A DNA stretch of 12,567 nucleotides. It comes from an uncultured Rhodospirillales bacterium (lineage in GTDB: Bacteria > Pseudomonadota > Alphaproteobacteria > Acetobacterales > Acetobacteraceae). The notes under the pieces are model-generated. The model was not told the origin of the DNA. It did not search any database and saw only the letters and a list, made by a program, of their open reading frames with translations. Made by a program: the position numbers and the translations under genes. Positions 6,985-12,567 of the stretch are shown here, piece after piece (within the stretch, counting starts at the first letter, position 1; the number at the start of each line of letters is the position of its first letter). The stretch covers positions 1-12,567 of the forward strand of contig CAIMVB010000472.1 in assembly GCA_903844785.1 (NCBI GenBank), read 5' to 3'.

Positions 6985-8592
6985 ATGGCTTATGAAGGCA
7001 TTCGCGCGCGCCGCCCCTTGATCATGGGCAGGCGCGGGGCGGTGGCGAGCAACCATCCGGTCGCGACCGCAGCGGGGATGGACATACTGCGCGCTGGTGG
7101 CAATGCGGCGGATGCGGCGGTGGCGATTGCCGTCACGCTTGGCGTGGTGGAGCCGCATATGTCCGGGCTGGGCGGCGATGGTTTCTACCATGCCTGGAAT
7201 GCGAAAACCGACGCCAGCACCACCTATAACGGCACTGGCGCGGCGCCGGCGGCGGCGACCATTGCGCTTTATCGCGCTGCAGGCGGCATTCCGGTGCATG
7301 GCGCGCTTTCCATCCAAACGCCCGGCATGGTGGCGGGGCTTGCCGCGCTACATGGGGCAGAGGGCAACAAGCCATGGGGTGCGCTGTTCGGCCCGGCGAT
7401 TGAAGCCGCGCGGGACGGTTTTGCGGCCACCCATGCTTTGCGCCATTTCGCCGGTGAAAACCGCGCGCGGTTGTCGCCAAACTTGCTAAGTGCCGCGCTA
7501 TTTTTGCCCGAAGGCAAGCCACCCGCACTCGGCAACTTGCTGGTGCAGTCCGCTTTGGCGGCAACGCTGCAGCGCCTTGCCTCGGCAGGGCCCGCGGATT
7601 TCTACCAGGGCCGGCTGGCTGCCATGCTGGCGGCTGATCTGGAAAAGGCCGGCGCCCTGGTGCGCACGGCAGATTTGGCTTCGGTGACGCCGATTACCGC
7701 GCCGCTCATCGCTGTGCCCTATCGCGGTTTTGAACTGCGCCAGACGCCGCCCAATTCCATGGGCTTCGCCATGGCGCAAATGGTGCGCATTCTGGATCGC
7801 TTTGATCTTGCCCCGCTTGGCTGGGGCAGCGCGGCCTTGATCCACCTGATGGTGGAAGCCAAAAAACGCGCCTTTCTGGACAGGGAAGCCCATGCTGGCG
7901 CGGTGAACCCGCCGCTTGATAAATTGCTTTCAGTGGAACGCGCGGCGGAACATGCCGCTACCATCACCGATCAAGCGGCGCTTTTGCCGGTGCGTGGCGC
8001 GCCCGATACCGACACGACCTATTTCTGCGTGGTGGACCAAGACGGCAATGCGGTTTCCGCCATTCAATCCATCAATTCCAGCTTCGGTTCCGGCGTGACA
8101 GGGCAGGAGAGCGGCATCTTGTTCAATAACCGCATGAGCTATTGGCATTTGGATGAAGGCCATGCGAACGCACTCGCGCCCGGCAAGCGCGTGCGCCACA
8201 CCATGAATGCCCCTATGTTGATGAAGGCAGGCAAGCCGTGGCTGATCTTCGGCACGCCTGGCGCGGATAATCAGGTGCAGGTGAATACGCAGGTGCTGGT
8301 CGCCTGTGCCGATTTCGGCATGGACCCGCAACAGGCGCTGGAAGCACCGCGCTGGACATCTTCCCAACCCGGCCAGGAAAGCAATTACCCCCATGGCGGG
8401 GAGGATTTGCTGACCATCGAACGCGGCATGGGGGCCGAGGTGATCAGCGCCCTTGAAGCACGCGGCCACCGCGTGAAACCCGTACCCGATCTGGAGGGGC
8501 CATGCAGTGTGGAGGCCATTCGCGTGCTGGATAATGGCGTGCGCATGGCGGCATCCGATCCGCGCCGGGATGGCTGGGCGGGGGCTTGGTGA
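6985..8592 (+). CDS. gamma-glutamyltransferase-family Ntn hydrolase, probably cytoplasmic
   Basis: This 535-residue protein belongs to the family of gamma-glutamyltranspeptidase, YwrD/HpxW-like amidohydrolases and cephalosporin acylases. These are made as one chain that cleaves itself at a threonine, which then becomes the N-terminal nucleophile. Family landmarks are ASNHPVAT (21-28), AGGNAADAAVA (37-47), EPHMSGLGGDGF (56-67), PPNSMGFAMAQM (255-266), SSFGSGVTGQESGILFNN (365-382) and LAPGKRVRHTMN (397-408). The predicted cleavage is between Asp343 and Thr344 in DTDTTYF, codon 8014-8016. There is no signal peptide, unlike E. coli Ggt. Several residues that hold the gamma-glutamyl carboxylate and amine in classical Ggt appear replaced: Thr84 at the Arg114 position, Tyr386 at Asp433, His405/Thr406 at Ser462/Ser463. 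It therefore may hydrolyse another amide. It lies between a binding protein and a peptide-type importer, suggesting action on an imported compound. Confidence 0.93.
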   Translation: MAYEGIRARRPLIMGRRGAVASNHPVATAAGMDILRAGGNAADAAVAIAVTLGVVEPHMSGLGGDGFYHAWNAKTDASTTYNGTGAAPAAATIALYRAAGGIPVHGALSIQTPGMVAGLAALHGAEGNKPWGALFGPAIEAARDGFAATHALRHFAGENRARLSPNLLSAALFLPEGKPPALGNLLVQSALAATLQRLASAGPADFYQGRLAAMLAADLEKAGALVRTADLASVTPITAPLIAVPYRGFELRQTPPNSMGFAMAQMVRILDRFDLAPLGWGSAALIHLMVEAKKRAFLDREAHAGAVNPPLDKLLSVERAAEHAATITDQAALLPVRGAPDTDTTYFCVVDQDGNAVSAIQSINSSFGSGVTGQESGILFNNRMSYWHLDEGHANALAPGKRVRHTMNAPMLMKAGKPWLIFGTPGADNQVQVNTQVLVACADFGMDPQQALEAPRWTSSQPGQESNYPHGGEDLLTIERGMGAEVISALEARGHRVKPVPDLEGPCSVEAIRVLDNGVRMAASDPRRDGWAGAW

Positions 8593-8630
8593 TGGCCCCC
8601 TTGTCGCCCCCCGCCCATCAAGCCTAGGCT
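8580..8630 (+). other. hairpin over the Ntn-hydrolase stop codon and palindrome in the gap before the permease
   Basis: GGGGGC (8580-8585) can pair with GCCCCC (8595-8600) around a 9-base loop that contains the TGA stop of the Ntn-hydrolase gene. No T-run follows, so it is not a normal terminator. A perfect 10-base palindrome AGCCTAGGCT lies at 8621-8630, ten bases before the permease ATG. Either could tune downstream expression in the 47-base gap, the only gap of more than a few bases inside this operon. The pairing is visible; the function is a guess. Confidence 0.3.
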
Positions 8631-8639
8631 GGTCACGGG

Positions 8640-9557
8640 ATGCTTCATTTTTTAAGACGCCGCTTGCCGGTTGCGATTCGGGTTGCGCTGACGGTGCTGA
8701 CGTTGAGCTTTCTGCTCACGCGGCTATCGGGTGATCTTGCCATTTCCATTGCTGGGCCGAATGCCAGCCAGGAAGATATTGAGCTTATTCGCAGCGCCTA
8801 TGGGCTCGATAGGCCACTATGGGTGCAGTATTTCGATTGGCTCTGGCGCGCGCTTCAGGGCGATTTCGGCGATAGCTATTTCTTCAAGACACGCGTGGCG
8901 CGCCTGATCATGGAACGCATGCCCATCACCATGACGCTTGGGCTTTGCGGCCTGTTCATCGCGCTGTGTGTGGCGCTTCCCTTGGGCATTCTGGCAGCGG
9001 TCCGCGAAAATACCTGGGTGGATCGTAGCGTGCTGATGGTGGCGCTGATTGGCCAGGCCATGCCTTCCTTCTGGCTTGGGCTGATCCTGATGGTGGTGCT
9101 GGGCCTCAATCTGGGCTGGCTGCCGATCTCGGGCACCGGGTCATGGGAGCATTACGTGATGCCTTCCATCGTGCTGTCCTTTTCCGCCATTCCATCACTC
9201 ATGCGCCTGACACGGAGCGGCATGATTGAAGCACTCGCTTCCGATTACATCCGCACTGCCCGCGCCAAGGGGCTTTCGCGGCTTTCCATTCTGGTGAAGC
9301 ACGGGTTTCGCAACGCGGCCATCCCGGTTGTTGCCATCGCCGCGGTGCAGCTTGGCTTCATGCTGGGTGGTTCGATTGTCATTGAGACGGTTTTCGCGTT
9401 GCATGGCGTTGGCTATCTGGCGTGGGAGAGCATCAGCAAGAACGATTTCCCCGTGGTGCAGGCGGTGGTGCTGGTGCTGGCGCTGATCTATATCGGGCTG
9501 ACGCTTTTGTCTGACCTGTTGAATGCCGTGCTTGATCCGCGCTTGAGGTCGGCATGA
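8640..9557 (+). CDS. peptide-type ABC importer permease, DppB/OppB family
   Basis: This is the first membrane subunit of a dipeptide/oligopeptide/nickel-class ABC importer, 305 residues, as usual for DppB. The first membrane segment is at about 8-27, followed by a periplasmic loop with the family-type YGLDRPLWVQYFDWLW (54-69) and GDFGDSYFFKTRV (74-86). Further membrane segments lie near 96-121, 130-157, 172-188, 228-250 and 273-297. The EAA loop is EALASDYIRTARAKGLS (197-213), which docks on the ATPases. The ATG at 8640 has only a weak ribosome binding site (CACGGG). The gene ends by overlapping the next permease gene by four bases (ATGA). The substrate is not determined by this subunit; a peptide-like or amide compound is the best guess from the family. 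Confidence 0.95.
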   Translation: MLHFLRRRLPVAIRVALTVLTLSFLLTRLSGDLAISIAGPNASQEDIELIRSAYGLDRPLWVQYFDWLWRALQGDFGDSYFFKTRVARLIMERMPITMTLGLCGLFIALCVALPLGILAAVRENTWVDRSVLMVALIGQAMPSFWLGLILMVVLGLNLGWLPISGTGSWEHYVMPSIVLSFSAIPSLMRLTRSGMIEALASDYIRTARAKGLSRLSILVKHGFRNAAIPVVAIAAVQLGFMLGGSIVIETVFALHGVGYLAWESISKNDFPVVQAVVLVLALIYIGLTLLSDLLNAVLDPRLRSA

Positions 9558-10426
9558 GTACGGTGTTGCAGCCTGCTGGCGCCGGTAATCGGCGGCGCAT
9601 CTGGCGCAATGCGGGCACGATATTGGGCGCGGGCATTGTAGGCTTCATCACCTTTGTCGCGATTTTCGCGCCCTGGCTGGCACCCTATGACCCCTTCACC
9701 ATTGATCTTGGGCGGCGCGTGATCCCGCCCATGTGGATGGAAGGCGGCACGCCGGCCAATATCCTCGGCACGGATCAATTGGGGCGGGATTATCTTTCGC
9801 GCCTGATCTATGGCGCGCGGGTTTCCATGATCATTGGGGTCGCGACCATCATCACTTCCGGCATTATCGGCACTTTCCTTGGTGTCATGGGCGGTTTTTA
9901 TGGTGGGCGTGTTGATGATGCGGTCATGTTTGCCATCACGGCGCGGCTTTCCATTCCCGTGGTATTGGTGGCCCTGGCTGTTGCGGGGCTTTTGGGCACC
10001 AGCTTTACGCTGGTGATTTTGGTACTGGGGCTTTTGCTTTGGGATCGTTTTGCAGTGGTGGCGCGGTCCACCACCATGCAAATCCGCAATCTGGATTATG
10101 TGGCCGCCGCCCGTTGCGCAGGTTGTTCGCCGATGACCGTTTTGCTCAAGGAAGTACTGCCCAATATCGCGACGCATCTGGCGGTGGTCGCAACGCTTGA
10201 AATGGCGCTCGCCATTCTGCTGGAAGCCGCACTTTCCTTCCTGGGCCTTGGCGTGCCACCGCCCTTGCCATCCTGGGGGCTGATGATTTCGGAAGCCAAG
10301 GAATACATGTTCTTCAGCCCCTGGGTCATCATGATCCCCGGTATTGCGCTGTTCATCCTGGTGCTTGGCGTCAATCTTCTGGGTGATGCCCTGCGCGACA
10401 TGCTGGGCACGGATCTGTCACGATGA
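9554..10426 (+). CDS. peptide-type ABC importer permease, DppC/OppC family
   Basis: This is the second membrane subunit, partner of the DppB-like protein, with 290 residues. A short cytoplasmic tail leads into a membrane segment near 22-42 ending in APWLAPYDP, a standard OppC/DppC opening. NILGTDQLGRDYLSRLIYGARVS (69-91) is the hallmark of the family's first periplasmic-to-membrane turn. Further membrane segments lie near 93-114, 135-165, 207-230 and 256-280. The EAA loop is DYVAAARCAGCSPM (181-194), followed by VLPN. The start ATG overlaps the stop of the upstream permease, and its own stop overlaps the next gene, each as ATGA, indicating a fixed stoichiometry by coupled translation. Confidence 0.95.
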   Translation: MSTVLQPAGAGNRRRIWRNAGTILGAGIVGFITFVAIFAPWLAPYDPFTIDLGRRVIPPMWMEGGTPANILGTDQLGRDYLSRLIYGARVSMIIGVATIITSGIIGTFLGVMGGFYGGRVDDAVMFAITARLSIPVVLVALAVAGLLGTSFTLVILVLGLLLWDRFAVVARSTTMQIRNLDYVAAARCAGCSPMTVLLKEVLPNIATHLAVVATLEMALAILLEAALSFLGLGVPPPLPSWGLMISEAKEYMFFSPWVIMIPGIALFILVLGVNLLGDALRDMLGTDLSR

Positions 10427-11388
10427 GCGCGCTTTTGGACATTGAAGATCTGCGCGTCACCTTCGGCGGTACGGCGGCGGTGCGCGGCATTTCATTGACG
10501 GTGGAGAAGGGCGAGACCCATTGCCTCGTCGGTGAAAGCGGCTGCGGCAAATCCGTGACATCACTTGCGGTGATGGGGCTGCTTGCCAAGGGCGGCAAGC
10601 GTGACGCTGCGCGGCTTTCCTTCGCCGGTGATGATATTCGCGATTACAATGAGGCACAGATGTCCCGCCTGCGCGGCGATCGCATGGCGATGATTTTCCA
10701 GGAACCCATGACCAGCCTGAACCCAGCCTACACAGTGGGTTCGCAAATGACCGAGGTTTTGCGCCGCCATCGCGGCACACCGCGCGCCCAAGCGGTGGAT
10801 CGTGCGGTGGAATTGCTGACGCGGGTTGGCATCACCGCGCCGGGTCTCAGGCTTGGGCAATTTCCGCATCAGCTTTCAGGCGGGCTTCGTCAGCGTGTCA
10901 TGATCGCCATGGCGCTGATGTGCGATCCGGAATTGCTTATTGCCGATGAACCGACCACCGCGCTTGATGTGACAGTGCAGGCACAAATCCTGCGACTTTT
11001 GGCGGAACTGCAAAAGGATCTTGGCCTTGGCATTCTGCTGATCACGCATGATCTTGGCATTGTGGCGCGCGTCGCGGACCGCGTTTCTGTGATGTATGCC
11101 GGCGAAGTGGTGGAAAGCGCGCCAACGGCCGAGCTGTTTCGCGCCCCCCGCCACCCCTATACGCGCGGCCTTCTGTCCTGCGTGCCGGTACCTGGCAAGG
11201 TGAAGCGTGATGAACCGCTTGGGTCCATCCCCGGCGTCGTGCCGCGCATTCCGCCCGGCTTTACCGGCTGCGCCTTTCGGGATCGGTGCAGCTTTGCTGA
11301 GGCCGCCTGCGCTGGAACCCTTCCGCGCCGCAATGTCGGGCCCGCGCATGAAATGCTCTGCGTCCTGCCGGAAGGGGTGCCCGCATGA
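10423..11388 (+). CDS. peptide-type ABC importer ATPase, DppD/OppD family
   Basis: This is the first of two ATPases energising the importer, 321 residues. Walker A is GESGCGKS (37-44), the Q-loop is [11 protein letters not shown] (91-101), the signature is LSGGLRQR (151-158, with Leu where Met or Gln is more usual), Walker B is [12 protein letters not shown] (171-182), and the switch histidine is His209 in THD. The C-terminal oligopeptide-transporter domain starts after HPYTRGLL (244-251). It has four cysteines at 283, 289, 296 and 313 (C-x5-C-x6-C-x16-C). In the OppD of Mycobacterium tuberculosis a C-terminal cysteine cluster binds a 4Fe-4S centre; whether this one does is open. It is coupled by ATGA overlaps to both neighbours. 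Confidence 0.96.
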   Translation: MSALLDIEDLRVTFGGTAAVRGISLTVEKGETHCLVGESGCGKSVTSLAVMGLLAKGGKRDAARLSFAGDDIRDYNEAQMSRLRGDRMAMIFQEPMTSLNPAYTVGSQMTEVLRRHRGTPRAQAVDRAVELLTRVGITAPGLRLGQFPHQLSGGLRQRVMIAMALMCDPELLIADEPTTALDVTVQAQILRLLAELQKDLGLGILLITHDLGIVARVADRVSVMYAGEVVESAPTAELFRAPRHPYTRGLLSCVPVPGKVKRDEPLGSIPGVVPRIPPGFTGCAFRDRCSFAEAACAGTLPRRNVGPAHEMLCVLPEGVPA

Positions 11389-12338
11389 GCACGCCCGCAA
11401 TTGAAGTGCGCGGCCTGCGGCGTGAATTCCGCGCAAGCCAAGGGCTTTTCGCACCACCGCGGCGCGTTATTGCCGTTGATGATGTCAGCTTTTCCGTCCC
11501 TGCCGGCAGCGTGCTTGGCGTGGTGGGCGAAAGCGGCTGCGGCAAGACAACACTGGCCCGCATGATCCTTGGCCTGATGGAACCCAGCGCCGGTGAGGTT
11601 TTGGTGGATGGCAAGCGGCTTGACGGTATGGATCGCCGCGCACGTGCCAGGCTGATCCAGCCCGTGTTTCAGGACCCGTTTTCCTCGCTCAATCCGCGTC
11701 GGCGTGTGCGTGATATCATCGCCATGCCGCTGGTGGCGCAGGGCAATGTTACAACGTTGGAAATTGACCGTCGCGTCGCCGAAAGCCTGGAACGCGTCGG
11801 CCTTTCCACCGAACAGGGCACGCGCTTCCCATCGCAGCTATCGGGCGGGCAGCGCCAACGTGTGGCCATTGCGCGCGCCCTGGTGCTGCGCCCGCGCATT
11901 GTTGTCTGCGATGAACCGACCAGCGCCTTGGATGTTTCGGTGCAGGCGCAAATCCTCAATCTGCTGGCGGAATTGCGGCGCGATCTGGGGCTGACCTACC
12001 TTTTCATCAGCCATAATCTTGCCGTGGTGGAACATGTCGCGAGTGAGGTGGCCGTGATGTATTTGGGCCGCATCGTGGAACGGCGCGAAAGTGAGGCGTT
12101 GTTCCGTGACCCGCGCCATCCCTATACCCGCGCGCTTCTGGATAGCGTGCTGACCCCCGAACCGGGGCTTGGCGTGCCGGATGTCGGGCTTGGCGATATC
12201 ATGCCCGATCCCGCAAATATCCCGCCTGGTTGCCGTTTTCATCCGCGCGGCCCGGCCTGTTTTGCACCTTGCGCGGCGACAGCGCCGCGCATCACCAGCC
12301 TGGAAGATGGGTTGGTGGAGTGCCATTTGGCCGGCTGA
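11385..12338 (+). CDS. peptide-type ABC importer ATPase, DppF/OppF family
   Basis: This is the second ATPase of the importer, 317 residues. The N-terminal segment includes RASQGLFAPPRRVIAVDDVSF (reading across 17-36), the small insertion typical of DppF/OppF before the first strand of the core. Walker A is GESGCGKT (48-55), the Q-loop is VFQDPFSSLNPR (94-105), the signature is LSGGQRQRV (152-160), Walker B is VVCDEPTSALD (173-183) and the switch histidine is His210. The C-terminal domain follows HPYTRALL and holds cysteines at 283, 292, 296 and 313. It is the last gene of the plus-strand operon; its TGA (12336-12338) is 12 bases before a strong hairpin shared with the convergent gene. Confidence 0.96.
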   Translation: MSTPAIEVRGLRREFRASQGLFAPPRRVIAVDDVSFSVPAGSVLGVVGESGCGKTTLARMILGLMEPSAGEVLVDGKRLDGMDRRARARLIQPVFQDPFSSLNPRRRVRDIIAMPLVAQGNVTTLEIDRRVAESLERVGLSTEQGTRFPSQLSGGQRQRVAIARALVLRPRIVVCDEPTSALDVSVQAQILNLLAELRRDLGLTYLFISHNLAVVEHVASEVAVMYLGRIVERRESEALFRDPRHPYTRALLDSVLTPEPGLGVPDVGLGDIMPDPANIPPGCRFHPRGPACFAPCAATAPRITSLEDGLVECHLAG

Positions 12339-12343
12339 GCAAC

Positions 12344-12376
12344 AAAAAAACCCCGTCCGGTGATGTCCGGACGGGG
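12344..12376 (-). terminator. Rho-independent terminator of the convergent binding-protein gene
   Basis: CCCCGTCCGG (12351-12360) pairs perfectly with CCGGACGGGG (12367-12376) across a 6-base loop, a 10-base-pair GC-rich stem. On the minus strand it is followed by seven T (complement of A at 12344-12350). It lies 10 bases after the stop of the minus-strand gene, so it is its intrinsic terminator. In the plus direction no T-run follows (CTGATATGG), so it can stop the DppF-side transcript only partly or act as a 3'-end stabiliser. Confidence 0.9.
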
Positions 12377-12386
12377 CTGATATGGT

Positions 12387-12567
12387 TTACTTCCACTTCG
12401 CCAAATAGAAGCGCGGCAGTTCATCCGCATAGGTCTTGAAATCAAGCTGCTTCTGGAAGGCGTAGGTATTCACGTAAGTATGCAGCGGCACAAAATAGGC
12501 TTGTTCCGTAATGCGCTTTATCGCCGCATCATAGGCACGCTTGCGCACCGCCTCATCAGCGGAACCC
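12387..12567 (-). CDS. C-terminal end of a family-5 (peptide/nickel-type) solute-binding protein, cut by window edge
   Basis: The last 59 residues of a minus-strand protein are visible, ending with RFYLAKWK and a TAA stop (complement of 12387-12389). The segment reads ADEAVRKRAYDAAIKRITEQAYFVPLHTY and then VNTYAFQKQLDFKTYADE. The pattern of a helix followed by a 'VPL' strand, a 'Y.. ' turn and a final '.. WK' end is that of family-5 binding proteins (DppA/OppA class). This is an identification from a short C-terminal piece only. It is the natural partner of the DppBCDF-like importer on the plus strand, although it is transcribed convergently. The start, signal peptide and ligand pocket lie beyond the right edge. 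Confidence 0.8.
   Translation of the reverse strand, partial: GSADEAVRKRAYDAAIKRITEQAYFVPLHTYVNTYAFQKQLDFKTYADELPRFYLAKWK

Noticed and set aside
7930..8469. Open frame of 179 codons on the minus strand opposite the Ntn hydrolase
   Set aside because: It is antisense to conserved Ggt-family motifs and resembles no known protein.
9488..10177. Open frame of 229 codons on the minus strand opposite the DppB/DppC junction
   Set aside because: Its translation is rich in His, Arg, Asn and Gln without any family resemblance, while the plus strand encodes unmistakable permeases; it arises from codon bias of the real genes.
1..12567. CRISPR arrays, tRNA or rRNA genes, insertion sequences, integrases or phage genes
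   Set aside because: I found no regularly spaced repeats, cloverleaf-like sequences, terminal inverted repeats or transposase/integrase motifs by eye.

Overview
The window looks like chromosomal DNA of a GC-rich alphaproteobacterium. The family content and style (many short-spaced ABC importer operons, Bug/TctC-type binding proteins, 'RR' leader peptides) would fit Rhodospirillales, perhaps Acetobacteraceae. That placement is inferred from gene content and base composition; there is no rRNA or other phylogenetic marker here. I see no tRNA, rRNA, CRISPR, insertion sequence, integrase or phage gene.

Left part (1-5805, all on the minus strand, read from right to left): a small alpha/beta hydrolase gene, then glpD (FAD-dependent glycerol-3-phosphate dehydrogenase), then ugpB, ugpA, ugpE and ugpC (the sn-glycerol-3-phosphate ABC importer). 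ugpC runs off the left edge. The logic is clear: UgpB captures glycerol-3-phosphate (or glycerophosphodiesters) in the periplasm, UgpA/UgpE/UgpC import it using ATP, and GlpD oxidises it to dihydroxyacetone phosphate while feeding electrons to the quinone pool. The alpha/beta hydrolase overlaps glpD by 32 bases and is probably co-transcribed, but its substrate is unknown. A hairpin followed by a T-run sits between ugpB and ugpA and probably sets the ratio of binding protein to permease.

Middle (5806-6030): the only sizeable gene-free stretch, a divergent intergenic region that should hold the promoters of both operons. It contains a run of ten C (ten G on the minus strand) directly in front of the hydrolase start codon.

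Right part (6031-12338, plus strand): a tightly packed operon. It holds a Bug/TctC-family periplasmic binding protein, a gamma-glutamyltransferase-family Ntn hydrolase without a signal peptide, and a complete peptide-type (Dpp/Opp) ABC importer core of two permeases and two ATPases, joined by successive 4-base ATGA overlaps. This operon has no family-5 solute-binding protein of its own. The C-terminal end of one lies convergently on the minus strand at 12387-12567, behind a strong hairpin terminator. The layout suggests a peptide- or amide-uptake module coupled to intracellular hydrolysis, comparable in design to the E. coli iaaA-gsiABCD operon (an Ntn hydrolase beside a peptide-type importer). 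The hydrolase appears to lack several residues that bind the gamma-glutamyl group in classical enzymes, so its substrate may be something else. This is the most interesting question in the window; the remaining genes belong to well-known families.
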